From IMG/VR virus record IMGVR_UViG_3300049783_000670, positions 1 through 36,992 of that record: 36,992 bases of DNA; one strand, written 5' to 3'. Shown piece by piece: positions 29,030 to 36,992 of the stretch. The DNA is from a virus. The notes under the pieces are model-generated. The model made no database searches, had not been told where the DNA came from, and worked only from the letters and a program-made list of their open reading frames with translations. A program made the translations under genes and the position numbers. The number at the start of each line of letters is the position of its first letter. Position 1 is the stretch's first letter.

Positions 29030-30489
29030 TAATCTATCCCCATTAAGGCCGAGCTTTGCGGTGGTGGAGTCGCTGGTGGTGGTGGCAACTGCTGCCCTTT
29101 ATATACTCCGTATGCGTCTGTTAGGTTGCCTAGCATTCCTTGCATGTTTCGACCTTGCTGCAATGCTAGGTTAGCTTGGTTTGTTCCTTGATTCTGAGCT
29201 ATGCCCGATAACTGAGTACCTGTACCTGTTGATATATTAGCAAGAAGTTGAGCCATTTGCGCTTGTTGTTGCGAATTAAACTGACCTGAGCCACTCAATA
29301 AGTTAGCAATATTACCCGCGCCAGAACCAATTAAATCAGATAAGCCCGTACCTGCTTGATTAGCAAGGTTGCTTAATCCTGACGTTGTTTGCCCAATCTG
29401 AGAGGCAAGGTCGCGCCCTGCTTGCATTCTGTTTTGCGCCATGTTTTGACCTGTGCTTTGGAACAAGTTACCAACGTTTACACCCTGCTGATTTTGGAAT
29501 CCTGCTTGCTGCTGCGCTGCATTAAATCTATTACCAGCATTAAACATACCCGCCTGTTGCCCTAATTGCGCGTTACTTCCTGCCGCACTTAAAGCGTTTG
29601 AGGCATTTGATATATTAGCTTGGTTTCCTAGTTGCGCATTCATTCCTGCTAACTGGCCTTGCTGCTGACCTGCCTGACTTAAAAACTGACCAGCTTGTCC
29701 AGCCGCTTGTAAGCCTTGGTTAGATAAAGATCCTAAACGGTTAAATTGGTTTTGAAAATCTTGTTGCGCTAAACCTTGCCCTTGTCGCTGTAATTCACTT
29801 AATACATTGCCGCCACCAATCCCACCAGTAGCAGAGTTAGCGTTAAGAACCTGATTCATACCTTGTTCACGTAAAAAGGCTTGACCGGGTGAGTCGTTAA
29901 ACGATGCAAAAGCTTGTTGTTGTGCGTCATTACCTAAAGCACCAGATAGCGCAGCTTGTTGCTGTTGTGCTGATACTCCTGCGCCTGAGAATTGATTAAC
30001 ACCATCAGCAGCTTGTTGAAATATTGGTTGCCCTGTCATAGGGTCAACTTGCGCCGCTTGAGCATTAAAATTACCCTGTAACTGCGCCGCTTGAGTGTCA
30101 AAGTTTTGACCTAATGTCTGTACAGCATTTTGAGCACCAGCATTTAATGAAGCACCCGCACCTTGGAAGCCTTTAGATAAAGCATCAGCAGCCCCAGACA
30201 ATCCAAACTGTTGTTGTGGTTGCGGCTGTGGTGGTGACATCAACGGTTGCGGTTGCACTTGCATTTGTTGAGACACTGGTGCAGATGTAACCTGACCTTG
30301 TGTTTGCATTGGCTGAGGCATTGGTTGAGTAACACCTAACCCCTGTTGCGTAGGCAAGAAATTTTGCTGGCCTGTTGGTTGCCCTGGATAAGCCACCCTA
30401 CCTAAACCTTGCGTCTGAATAGGGGAGAGATTGTGTTGACCGGGTGGTCGAGCCATCCCTTGTGCCATTCCTGTTGATCTTAAAGCCAT
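29029..30489 (-). CDS. Gln/Gly-rich internal virion protein (486 aa, gp20-like position)
   Basis: Very rich in Gln, Ala, Gly and Asn throughout (QQQQAALSGALGNDAQQQAF; NASNALSAAGSNAQLGQQAG) with a Pro/Gln-rich first 90 residues. The length is near P22 gp20 (471 aa), and position between the gp7-like and gp16-like genes fits an ejection protein. Low complexity prevents a firm family call. The DNA carries many short repeats encoding the Gln-rich segments, so it may drift quickly. Confidence 0.65.
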   Translation of the reverse strand: MALRSTGMAQGMARPPGQHNLSPIQTQGLGRVAYPGQPTGQQNFLPTQQGLGVTQPMPQPMQTQGQVTSAPVSQQMQVQPQPLMSPPQPQPQQQFGLSGAADALSKGFQGAGASLNAGAQNAVQTLGQNFDTQAAQLQGNFNAQAAQVDPMTGQPIFQQAADGVNQFSGAGVSAQQQQAALSGALGNDAQQQAFASFNDSPGQAFLREQGMNQVLNANSATGGIGGGNVLSELQRQGQGLAQQDFQNQFNRLGSLSNQGLQAAGQAGQFLSQAGQQQGQLAGMNAQLGNQANISNASNALSAAGSNAQLGQQAGMFNAGNRFNAAQQQAGFQNQQGVNVGNLFQSTGQNMAQNRMQAGRDLASQIGQTTSGLSNLANQAGTGLSDLIGSGAGNIANLLSGSGQFNSQQQAQMAQLLANISTGTGTQLSGIAQNQGTNQANLALQQGRNMQGMLGNLTDAYGVYKGQQLPPPPATPPPQSSALMGID

Positions 30490-30514
30490 GTATCACCTGT
30501 ATATTGCGTTAAAG

Positions 30515-31120
30515 TTACGGTCTTTGTAAGCCCATATTAGAGCCAAGCATATTAGGGTTAAATGTAAGCCCGTTAGGTAATTGGGTCTGAGTTTCAAAAG
30601 GACCCATTACATTATTGAAGGCCGGGTTGTTAGGTGTATAAGCACCTAGCCCGCCATTCATATCGGCAGGGTTACCCGTTTGAGCAAATCCAGCAGTATC
30701 TTGAGGTGTAAAGCTAGGCAATGTTTGTTGCATAAAGCTCATATCAGGCTGTTGTATTTGGAATGGTTGCAACCCACTCAAATCAACATTGCCACCAAGT
30801 ATTGCATTTTGTATTTGCGGCAAGCCAGATATTAACGCTTGCTGTGCACCTAAATTACCTTGCTGAAATACGTCCATTTGAGCAGGATTAGACTGCCCAA
30901 ATACATCTAGCGCACCTTGAAAGCCTTGGTTGGCTTGTTGTTGTGCAATAGCCATATTGTCAGTAACATCTTTACGCCCTATAGCGGACATATCTCTTGT
31001 TGTATCGGCTGCTGTCTGTGATGCGTTATTTGATGCTTTCGCCGCCTTGTTTGATGCGTTATTTGACACTACACCACCTATTACCGCAGTAGCAACCAGC
31101 GCCGTGGCTATTCCTGACAT
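30515..31120 (-). CDS. Ejection protein, gp7-like position (201 aa)
   Basis: Hydrophobic Gly/Ala start (MSGIATALVATAVIGGVVSN) followed by an Ala/Asn helical segment (NKAAKASNNASQTAADTTRD) and a Gln/Pro/Gly/Phe-rich tail. The N-terminal GxxxG-rich hydrophobic stretch is typical of podovirus gp7/gp14-type injected proteins that enter the membrane. P22 gp7 is 229 aa. Overlaps the SET gene by 13 nt. Confidence 0.68.
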   Translation of the reverse strand: MSGIATALVATAVIGGVVSNNASNKAAKASNNASQTAADTTRDMSAIGRKDVTDNMAIAQQQANQGFQGALDVFGQSNPAQMDVFQQGNLGAQQALISGLPQIQNAILGGNVDLSGLQPFQIQQPDMSFMQQTLPSFTPQDTAGFAQTGNPADMNGGLGAYTPNNPAFNNVMGPFETQTQLPNGLTFNPNMLGSNMGLQRP

Positions 31121-31950
31121 AAATCACCCCTTACAAGTCTATTCTTTAAAATATCTCTATAGCTAATGGTGAATTCTTCACCTTCGAATATTGGAGATAG
31201 TGTTTTTAGTTGCCACTCATCAGAAATAAATACTATTTCTGAGTTTGGTTGTAGCGCATGATTTGTGTATCTGCCCGCTAACGTTCTTTTGTCACCATCC
31301 CTTGCCAAGCAAACTATTTCGTCAGCATCAAAGTCGCGATAAGAAAACAAACCCTTTCCGTTTATCTTTGAGTCTGCAACATAAACACAATCAATCTCAA
31401 TCTCTGACAAATCGGACTTGTTATTTACTTGCTCGTCTATTTGCTCTTGATTCATACCGATACTATTAACAAATGTTAAATAGTCAGCGCGATTGATCGC
31501 AACATTAAATAACTCTAATTCTTCAAACGTTTCAGCGGTAATAAACTTTTGTATATCATCACCATTACTTCCGCTATACGGATGAAAGGTAATCCACGTT
31601 GTATCCTCATGAGCGTAACCAGCGCGCTTTTTACCCGCCATACCCTTAAAGCAATTATAGCCAGTTAACCTTTTTGTCTCGCCGTTATCAGTTGATACTG
31701 TAATATCTCCGCTAACCATAATATCAAAATGATTAAATTTATAAATTTGACCTGTCAATATAGTGTCTTTGGGTATGGTTATCTCTCGACCATACATGCC
31801 GCCGTGAATATAATGCTTCACAGGTATTTCAAGTTGCGGTTGTTTCTTCGCAAACTCTTCAAACCTTAATAAGCTTTCGCGGTTTAATGTGCGACTACCC
31901 ACACATATATCGTCAATTACTTTTAATGCTGCACTCAAACTAAAACCCAC
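31108..31950 (-). CDS. Cupin + SET domain fusion protein (280 aa)
   Basis: Two domains. Residues about 42-125 look like a cupin barrel: HYIHGGMYGREITIP, KFNHFDIMVSG and AGYAHEDTTWITFHP, with His46, His49, His74 and His114 as possible metal ligands. Residues about 186-265 are a SET domain: NGKGLFSYRDFDADEIV (GKGLF at 198-202), RYTNHALQPN (N230-H231) and GEEFTISY (Tyr264), the SAM-binding NH and catalytic Tyr of lysine methyltransferases. Cys of NHSC is Ala. Starts at GTG 31950 (TTG 31938, which overlaps the previous stop, is possible). Its position among virion genes suggests it modifies virion or host proteins. Confidence 0.78.
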   Translation of the reverse strand: MGFSLSAALKVIDDICVGSRTLNRESLLRFEEFAKKQPQLEIPVKHYIHGGMYGREITIPKDTILTGQIYKFNHFDIMVSGDITVSTDNGETKRLTGYNCFKGMAGKKRAGYAHEDTTWITFHPYSGSNGDDIQKFITAETFEELELFNVAINRADYLTFVNSIGMNQEQIDEQVNNKSDLSEIEIDCVYVADSKINGKGLFSYRDFDADEIVCLARDGDKRTLAGRYTNHALQPNSEIVFISDEWQLKTLSPIFEGEEFTISYRDILKNRLVRGDLCQE

Positions 31951-32204
31951 CCTTTTGTCGTATCACCCAAGCCGTCATCAGCATCACGCTTTCTATATAT
32001 TAAGCTACCAGTAACGCCATTCAAATCCATATACTCAGCGGTAACCAATGCAGGAACCACACCTTCTGGGCTTCCTTCACCTATTATCGTTGATTGCGTT
32101 GTTATAATCTTTAGCCAAGTATTTAACTGTGTTGACGGTGACAAGTCATCGTTAACAAGTGGCCTTGTGCTATTAGGTTGTGCTATTCGTCTATTATCCG
32201 CCAC
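31935..32204 (-). CDS. Hypothetical short virion-operon protein (89 aa)
   Basis: Starts MADNRRIAQPNSTRPLVNDD, mostly polar with a hydrophobic strand segment (GEGSPEGVVPALVTAEYMDL) and a beta end (GDTTKGWVLV). It overlaps the gp10-like gene by 11 nt and the SET gene start by 16 nt. Position where P22 has the tail-needle gene gp26, but it is too short and shows no coiled coil, so it is not assigned. Confidence 0.6.
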   Translation of the reverse strand: MADNRRIAQPNSTRPLVNDDLSPSTQLNTWLKIITTQSTIIGEGSPEGVVPALVTAEYMDLNGVTGSLIYRKRDADDGLGDTTKGWVLV

Positions 32205-33672
32205 GATTAGCCGTCCTTATATTTGCCTCAAGTTTAATAAACACAGGCTTAACTGGGTCGCTCACTGTAAGTTTAAATACAGACATTCTCGGAAACCTTC
32301 CTAACCTGTACCATATTTGACGCTTGTTGAACTCACCTATACCACCTAACGAGCGACTTAACTCTTGATTAAAGCTACGGCCATCCTTTGATGTTTCTAG
32401 TCTTATTTGTGGGTCTGGTACACTTAAATCACCCACTCCACTTTCAAAAGTCGCCTCTAGCATTGATACCGATATCGCATTGCCTAAATCTGATAATGGC
32501 TGTAACGAAACCGTTCTTATTATTTCTTTTTCGTACTCGCTATAAGTGTTTATTTCCACGCTACCTATTCTACCATCTTGCGAGTCTCCGCACAAAATTC
32601 GATTATACGCAGCAACAACCGAATTAACACGCCATCTAATAGTCTCTGTCAATCCTTTGCTGTTTATAATTTGAGACTTTCGTTCGTTCCATTTACCCGT
32701 AATAGCGTTGTACTCAAAAGTTCTAGTAGGCAATGAAAAGCCAACAAAGTAAGCTCCGTTTTGTGCGTAAGAGTAAGCGAAAGATGATTCTATCTCAGCC
32801 TGTGTAAAGTCTTGCAGCGCCGCATCTATTGCTGTTGTTGATACTTTTTTAGCTGAGTTACCTGTTAGCATCCAAATAGCTGGACTTTCATTCTCACCAC
32901 CACCAATCCACATGAACGAATTGTTTGACGATATCATTGAGAAAGGAGCAAACACGCCTTTATCTAAAAAGAAGCCTGTGCGTTGAAATGGAAACCCACC
33001 TAAACCTAAGTTTTGTTGCTCTTCAATTGTTTCTGAGCCAGCAATATAAAGCTTGTTGTTGTATACGTGTAATGAGTTAATTTTATCTGGGTCTGATTCA
33101 GCTGTACCAAAATCTAAAGCGTTCCAGTTATTGCCATCGTTAGCTGCAGACTTGATAAACTTCTTTGAATCAGTACTACAAACAAAAAAGCTATCAATAA
33201 ATACGACCAGTCGCGGGTTGCCATTAGCGTAAAAGTCAGTGTCCGTTATTTCCAAAAATGGAGTTCCTGCGGTTTCGTCAACAATATAACCCTTGCCACC
33301 TGGTACAAGTATCATTAACTGTTTGCCGTTATCGGCCATTGATACGCGAGCATTGCCAGCTATAGTGCCTAATGCTACCGCAGTAAAAGTCTCAACTCCA
33401 AAAGTATCAAATGAGTTATCAACTCTTATCAATGTTTCGCCATTTAAAAAGTATGGTTTACCATCTTTAACATGGGCACCACGGTTAGCTTGTTTAGCCT
33501 TACCAGTTGTTAATAGCTCGCTAATACCAGCACCACCAAACAGAGTGCCATTAGATAGCGCACCCTCTACTTGTGGAGTGTTAACGTACCAGTTTACGCA
33601 CTCTTGATTGCTAATAGATAAACTATCAGAAACATAGAAGCCGTTTGATATTGGTATTTGTAATTTAGGCAT
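32194..33672 (-). CDS. Packaged-DNA stabilization protein, P22 gp10-like (tail hub)
   Basis: 492 aa against 472 for P22 gp10. Starts MPKLQIPISNGFYVSDSLSI, followed by the gp10 pattern ECVNWYVNTPQ; the body is a repeated beta structure (FFVCSTDSKKFIKSAANDGN; YAQNGAYFVGFSLPTRTFEY) as in the gp10 hub. It plugs the portal after packaging and links it to the tail. Follows the gp4-like gene after one inserted gene, in P22 order. Overlaps 33665 by 8 nt. Confidence 0.9.
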   Translation of the reverse strand: MPKLQIPISNGFYVSDSLSISNQECVNWYVNTPQVEGALSNGTLFGGAGISELLTTGKAKQANRGAHVKDGKPYFLNGETLIRVDNSFDTFGVETFTAVALGTIAGNARVSMADNGKQLMILVPGGKGYIVDETAGTPFLEITDTDFYANGNPRLVVFIDSFFVCSTDSKKFIKSAANDGNNWNALDFGTAESDPDKINSLHVYNNKLYIAGSETIEEQQNLGLGGFPFQRTGFFLDKGVFAPFSMISSNNSFMWIGGGENESPAIWMLTGNSAKKVSTTAIDAALQDFTQAEIESSFAYSYAQNGAYFVGFSLPTRTFEYNAITGKWNERKSQIINSKGLTETIRWRVNSVVAAYNRILCGDSQDGRIGSVEINTYSEYEKEIIRTVSLQPLSDLGNAISVSMLEATFESGVGDLSVPDPQIRLETSKDGRSFNQELSRSLGGIGEFNKRQIWYRLGRFPRMSVFKLTVSDPVKPVFIKLEANIRTANRGG

Positions 33673-34651
33673 TATATTTTATTACTCTTATATACCAGCC
33701 AATGACTTTCACACTACATGCTGACGCGCTTTTAACACCTACTTCACAAGGATTGTTAAGAGTGTTTGTGTCGCCCATATAAATCCCGAAATAAGGTACG
33801 GTCGGTTTGGCTCCCGGTGCAACCCTAACACCCTGAAACATTGTTTTAGTATATGGTGAGCCGCCAACGCCTAGTGTCAATTGTATATCGAACCCTTGGT
33901 TTGCTACCGTTGTTGTTATTTCCAAATCAAAACGTATATCTACTTGGTCACCTAATTCTAATTGAGTAAAATCAAACTGATTTGTCGCCACATTCCATAG
34001 CTCGGTAACGCCAGTAGGAGGGAAGAGTTTGTTCGTTGAGCCGCCCGCCCCGTCATTAGTTAGCTTAGTAAATGTATTTGTAGCGGGTATCGATACTGGT
34101 GTACTTGCTGTTGTTACGTCATTGTAATCAATAAAGCCTGATACTTTCTCTTGTGCTGCTGCTACTCCACTTACAGTTACGTTGCCAGGTGTTGATACTA
34201 ATGTAATGTTGGCGCCAGCGGTAAGGGTTAACTGTGTAGAGTTAATAACAACGTTATCGCCAGTTTTTACAATCGTAACGTTATCCCCAGCCGTTAAGGA
34301 GGATATAGTCGGCTGAGTACTAGTTAGCCCGCTAGTTAAAGCAATACTACCCACTGTCGCATCTTGTGACACATTCCAATCAAGCTTTACGCCATTGTTA
34401 GGGCTTACGCTTGCAGCGATACCATTACCACTTTCAATAGCTCTAATTTGATAGTCGCTAGCTGTAGGCTCACTTAATACTTGAACTGCCAAAGGGTCGC
34501 CGATAGCAGTTAGCGTACCAGTAACACCAAGGCCAAGTTTAAAGTTTGAAAATGATACGTTTTTATTGGTTCCGTTAACGACAAATGTAAACAGGTCACT
34601 ATCAGTCAGTGACGTACTTACATTGAAGCTACTTATCTTTTGACTAGTCAT
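33665..34651 (-). CDS. Fibre-like structural protein (328 aa)
   Basis: N-terminus KISSFNVSTSLTDSDLFTFV plus VNGTNKNVSFSNFK is the lead-in seen in many phage fibre and spike N-termini. The rest is repetitive Thr/Val/Asn beta strand (ITLVSTPGNVTVSG; GDNVTIVKTGDNVV) with a compact C-terminal domain (about 165-328, TKMFQGVRVAPG). It sits between gp4-like and gp10-like genes, a place where P22 has no fibre, so it is probably a head or collar fibre. Confidence 0.68.
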   Translation of the reverse strand: MTSQKISSFNVSTSLTDSDLFTFVVNGTNKNVSFSNFKLGLGVTGTLTAIGDPLAVQVLSEPTASDYQIRAIESGNGIAASVSPNNGVKLDWNVSQDATVGSIALTSGLTSTQPTISSLTAGDNVTIVKTGDNVVINSTQLTLTAGANITLVSTPGNVTVSGVAAAQEKVSGFIDYNDVTTASTPVSIPATNTFTKLTNDGAGGSTNKLFPPTGVTELWNVATNQFDFTQLELGDQVDIRFDLEITTTVANQGFDIQLTLGVGGSPYTKTMFQGVRVAPGAKPTVPYFGIYMGDTNTLNNPCEVGVKSASACSVKVIGWYIRVIKYNA

Positions 34652-35121
34652 TAAGTATCACTCTCTAAAAGAATTGATCCACCTTGCTCAGCAAGTAACT
34701 CACTATCAGGACAAGAGTAAAAGTGTTGATTGTTATATGTATTTTCTTGCTCGTTGCCACTACCAATAGGAAGTGTACAAGGGAAAGATGTTGGTTTAAC
34801 TACTACGGCTATGCGCCTAATCTCCTTTAGGCCATCACTAGCGCTTTGCAATAGCTCAGCAGTTAACGGCATATCATAAGAAGTTAAAAGTCTTTTAGCT
34901 AAATTAAATACAACGCCTTCAATAGCGCCATCAGCAATAGTAATGTTATCGCTAGGATTAGTTACAGTGGTAAAGCCTAATAGATTAAATGGTGTGGTGC
35001 TCATCATCCGGTTGAGGTATCTGCGCCCAGTTTGAAAATCAACTGTTTGCAATGCCTGTTCAGACGCTTGAACTAGAATTTCTTGTAATGCGTCATTGAT
35101 AACGCTTTCTGCGGTTTCCAT
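34651..35121 (-). CDS. Tail accessory / DNA stabilization protein, P22 gp4-like
   Basis: 156 aa (P22 gp4 166 aa). Helical start METAESVINDALQEILVQAS, then LNRMMSTTPFNLLGF and NPSDNITIADGAIEGVVFNL with AKRLLTSYDMPLTAELLQSA match gp4 pattern. It binds below the portal ring and begins tail assembly. AAAGAGG lies nine bases before ATG 35121. Overlaps the next gene by one base (TAATG). Confidence 0.87.
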   Translation of the reverse strand: METAESVINDALQEILVQASEQALQTVDFQTGRRYLNRMMSTTPFNLLGFTTVTNPSDNITIADGAIEGVVFNLAKRLLTSYDMPLTAELLQSASDGLKEIRRIAVVVKPTSFPCTLPIGSGNEQENTYNNQHFYSCPDSELLAEQGGSILLESDT

Positions 35122-35180
35122 GTGTAAACCTCTTTAATAGTGCTTGATAATGTACACTCGTAGAATGCACATTTTAAATA

Positions 35181-35315
35181 CTACTTTGCTTTTGGTTTTT
35201 CTAACGTGTAGCCGTCTAATGATTTGTCATTCAACTTAATTAAGCCGACCATATAATCATTAACCATCAACTCTTGGCCGTTAGGAGTGTAAACCTTTGT
35301 TAGTTTTGCAGACAT
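35181..35315 (-). CDS. Small protein between coat and gp4-like genes (44 aa)
   Basis: ATG 35315 to TAG 35181; starts MSAKLTKVYTPNGQELMVND and ends KPKAK. The small SH3-like or HeH-type proteins often found here have the same short beta-rich NGQ..VND pattern; family uncertain. AAGGGTAATAGT lies upstream. Its place between coat and gp4-like genes suggests a capsid-assembly or stabilizing role, but there is no direct evidence. Confidence 0.55.
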   Translation of the reverse strand: MSAKLTKVYTPNGQELMVNDYMVGLIKLNDKSLDGYTLEKPKAK

Positions 35316-35333
35316 ACTATTACCCTTAAATTA

Positions 35334-35356
35334 ATGCGCGACAATTAGCCGCGCAT
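35334..35356 (-). other. Hairpin downstream of the coat gene
   Basis: ATGCGCG (35334-35340) and CGCGCAT (35350-35356) with a 9-nt loop, in the 52-nt gap between the coat gene and the 44-codon gene. The minus-strand T-run after it is weak, so it is likely a partial terminator or mRNA-stabilizing hairpin that favours coat expression. Confidence 0.5.
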
Positions 35357-35367
35357 GATTGGTTAAA

Positions 35368-36636
35368 CTAAGCACCAAAACCTTTACCAGCAAGGTACGG
35401 GTTCATAGTACCTAACGCGTAACGTAAATCGATACGAACTTTGTTAGTGTTCTTAGTGAAATCTGAGCCTTTACTAACACGCAACTGGATACCATCTTTA
35501 GTTTGTGCAAGCGTATCAGTTGAATCAAGCTTATCCATTGGAACACCAGCGATAACAAAAGCGTCACGATGGAAGAATAAGTTAGGCTGGATACGTTTAG
35601 CAGCAGCACCACCAAGAGTGATTACATCGGCAGCAGCAATAGCAGAGTCAACAGTATTGTATTGACCGTTAGCTTCAAACAAAGCAGGACCAGTAATAAT
35701 TAAATTACCCGCACCTGAGCCATCAAGAGTTACTGTATTTGTTACCGTGCCTGTGAATAAAACTTGATTGCCAGTTTCATCAATAACAGGCTCACGTGTA
35801 GCTAAGTTTAAGCGGTAGCGACCTGCAACTGACACAGTCTCACCAGCAGCAACAACTAAGTTAGCTTGGAAACCTGTAACACCAACAACCTGAGTCATAG
35901 TGTCTTTAGCTGCTTCATAAGTAGCTAAAGGAGTACCAACAACAGTACCCGCACGACCAGCACCAGTACCAGTTAAATAACTAGGTAGCGTAGTTCCTGT
36001 CATGACATCCAAACCAGCAAAGTTACTTGTGATCATTGCGCGTTCATTGGCAGTGTCAGTACCAGTTTCACCACCTAGACTACGTTGATCGCTTGCTAAC
36101 GCTCGCTGAGTGTGAGGGTTTACTATGTACTTCCAGTTGCCATCTTTAGGGACACCATTAGCTTCCATGACAGCGCCAGCTTCAGCTACATCATTCCACG
36201 TTGAAACAGGAGTACCAACAGTGCCAGCAAGTAAGCCTGTATTCTTAGCTATGTACTCAGCAGTTTTCAGTTCCATTTTCGTAACTAAACGCTGTGCCAT
36301 ATCTTGGAAGAAACGAGGGTCGCCGCCATCTTTTAGCGCTTCGTCAAATTCTTTAACGGATGCAAAAACAGTTAATTGATCTTGAACTGTCGCTGTAGCT
36401 TTACCCGTCTGGTAAACCGATTCCGTTTCTGCTGATAAATCACCATCTACGGTTTCACTTACAGCCCAATCAGTAGGGCGTTTAACGTCTACGTTTTCAC
36501 CTGACTTTACGTCAAAGCTACCCGCGAACATTTGTGAGTTGATATTTTTAGACAATGTACGACTGCATTCAAATGGGACAATTACTTTGTCCATAAGTTT
36601 GCGTGAGAAATTACTGTCGAATGTTTGATTAGCCAT
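35368..36636 (-). CDS. Major capsid (coat) protein, P22 gp5-like
   Basis: 422 aa against 430 for P22 gp5. N-terminus DKVIVPFECSRTLSKNINSQ and the gp5 elements GENVDVKRPTDWAVSETVDG and TVQDQLTVFASVKEFDEAL are clear, and the HK97-type fold with its inserted domain is expected (TDTANERAMITSNFAGLDVM). It forms the icosahedral shell around the scaffold encoded just upstream across the join. A hairpin follows the stop. GGAG lies seven bases before ATG 36636. Confidence 0.95.
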   Translation of the reverse strand: MANQTFDSNFSRKLMDKVIVPFECSRTLSKNINSQMFAGSFDVKSGENVDVKRPTDWAVSETVDGDLSAETESVYQTGKATATVQDQLTVFASVKEFDEALKDGGDPRFFQDMAQRLVTKMELKTAEYIAKNTGLLAGTVGTPVSTWNDVAEAGAVMEANGVPKDGNWKYIVNPHTQRALASDQRSLGGETGTDTANERAMITSNFAGLDVMTGTTLPSYLTGTGAGRAGTVVGTPLATYEAAKDTMTQVVGVTGFQANLVVAAGETVSVAGRYRLNLATREPVIDETGNQVLFTGTVTNTVTLDGSGAGNLIITGPALFEANGQYNTVDSAIAAADVITLGGAAAKRIQPNLFFHRDAFVIAGVPMDKLDSTDTLAQTKDGIQLRVSKGSDFTKNTNKVRIDLRYALGTMNPYLAGKGFGA

Positions 36637-36653
36637 GAGTGGCTCCTGTTAAA

Positions 36654-36992
36654 TTAAGTGTAAACAACGCCTTTAAGCGCCGGATGTTTATTCAAGTCCG
36701 AATCAACGCCATTGCCTTGCAAATTAGTTGCGGGGCTTGGGGCGTTACTTGTTTTCGGTTTTAATGCGCTAGCTTTCTGCTTCAACTCTGCAAACTTTGC
36801 ACCTGCTAAGATAGGATTCATGGTATTTAATTCATGAGCTTCCTGCGGGTTAGCTGCCAAATGCTTAGCAATAAAATAACCGTCTGGGTCTGACATAATC
36901 GCACTGCCAATATCAGGGGTCATTCCGCCATTATTAAGAGTAGTAACTACTGAATTAAACTCTTCGTCTGTGGCTCCCGTTTTCTTTGCGTT
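36654..36992 (-). CDS. Scaffold protein, C-terminal part (gene crosses the circular join)
   Basis: The last 89 residues after Met182 (MTPDIGSAIMSDPDGYFIAK), plus codons repeated from 1-127, of the 270-aa scaffold whose start is at 601. The C-terminal ends KTSNAPSPATNLQGNGVDSD and then LNKHPALKGVVYT, with a probable coat-binding helix before it (FAELKQKASALKPK). It is 17 nt upstream of the coat gene. The ATG at 36923 is an internal codon, not the true start. Confidence 0.8.
   Translation of the reverse strand, partial: NAKKTGATDEEFNSVVTTLNNGGMTPDIGSAIMSDPDGYFIAKHLAANPQEAHELNTMNPILAGAKFAELKQKASALKPKTSNAPSPATNLQGNGVDSDLNKHPALKGVVYT
36866..36992. repeat. 127-bp terminal direct repeat, right copy
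   Basis: Same sequence as 1-127. See the left copy: it marks the circular join and should be counted once. Confidence 0.93.

Noticed and set aside
36654-36923. Stand-alone 89-aa gene starting at ATG 36923
   Set aside because: The frame is open upstream and continues across the circular join to ATG 601. It is the C-terminus of the scaffold.
1-36992. CRISPR array, insertion sequence, integrase or att core
   Set aside because: I saw no regularly spaced repeats, transposase or recombinase motif, and no tRNA-derived attachment core.

Overview
The window is one complete circular genome of a P22-like podovirus (tailed phage with a short tail), 36,865 bp once the ends are joined. The last 127 bases repeat the first 127 exactly, and one gene (the scaffold protein) runs across the junction in a single frame. 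AT-rich sequence, AGGAG-type ribosome sites, sigma70-type promoters, a lambda-P-type helicase loader and nin-like genes point to a gammaproteobacterial host, plausibly a marine genus; the host itself is an inference. I see no integrase, attachment site, CI-type repressor or partition gene, so a virulent lifestyle is the simplest reading.

Layout. (1) Virion and packaging genes are on the minus strand and follow P22 order when read right to left around the circle: small terminase, large terminase, portal (7427-3159), scaffold (601 across the join to 36654), coat, a 44-codon ORF, gp4-like, a fibre-like protein, gp10-like, a short protein, a cupin+SET fusion, three or four ejection proteins, a fibre with carbohydrate-binding-like modules, two small tail proteins, a papain-fold enzyme and a phospholipase-A2-like protein (ending at 23408). 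(2) A plus-strand cassette of eight small genes with its own promoter and terminator (776-3153) is inserted between portal and scaffold. (3) Minus strand 13985-7558 carries recombination and SSB genes (Sak3-type annealing protein, a coiled-coil partner, SSB), then small membrane and lysis-type genes and a large SGNH-esterase tailspike-like protein. (4) 14481-15383 is a short plus-strand operon starting with a NinH-like regulator; it faces a minus promoter and a striking structured RNA at 14008-14149. (5) Minus strand 18781-15415 is the replication operon: an Arc-like ribbon-helix-helix protein, the O-like initiator, the P-like helicase loader, five small genes and a proteasome/HslV-like Ntn hydrolase. 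(6) Plus strand 18938-23334 holds two early operons: small genes with duplicated leaders, MazG-like, winged-helix and HTH proteins, then a NinB-like / HNH / VRR-NUC recombination group. A 3-TM holin on the minus strand separates the two.

How it works together. The phage brings its own initiator, helicase loader, SSB and annealing recombinase but no DNA polymerase, so it must borrow the host replisome. Three divergent promoter regions (about 696-803, 14358-14451, 18817-18904) drive the strand switches. Packaging is by a terminase/portal pair of the headful (pac) type seen in P22, which fits the circular map. The most unusual items are the 14008-14149 RNA structure, the cupin-SET protein in the virion operon, the phage Ntn hydrolase, the 194-nt out-of-frame overlap of the O-like and P-like genes, and several tiny membrane-protein genes in unexpected places.
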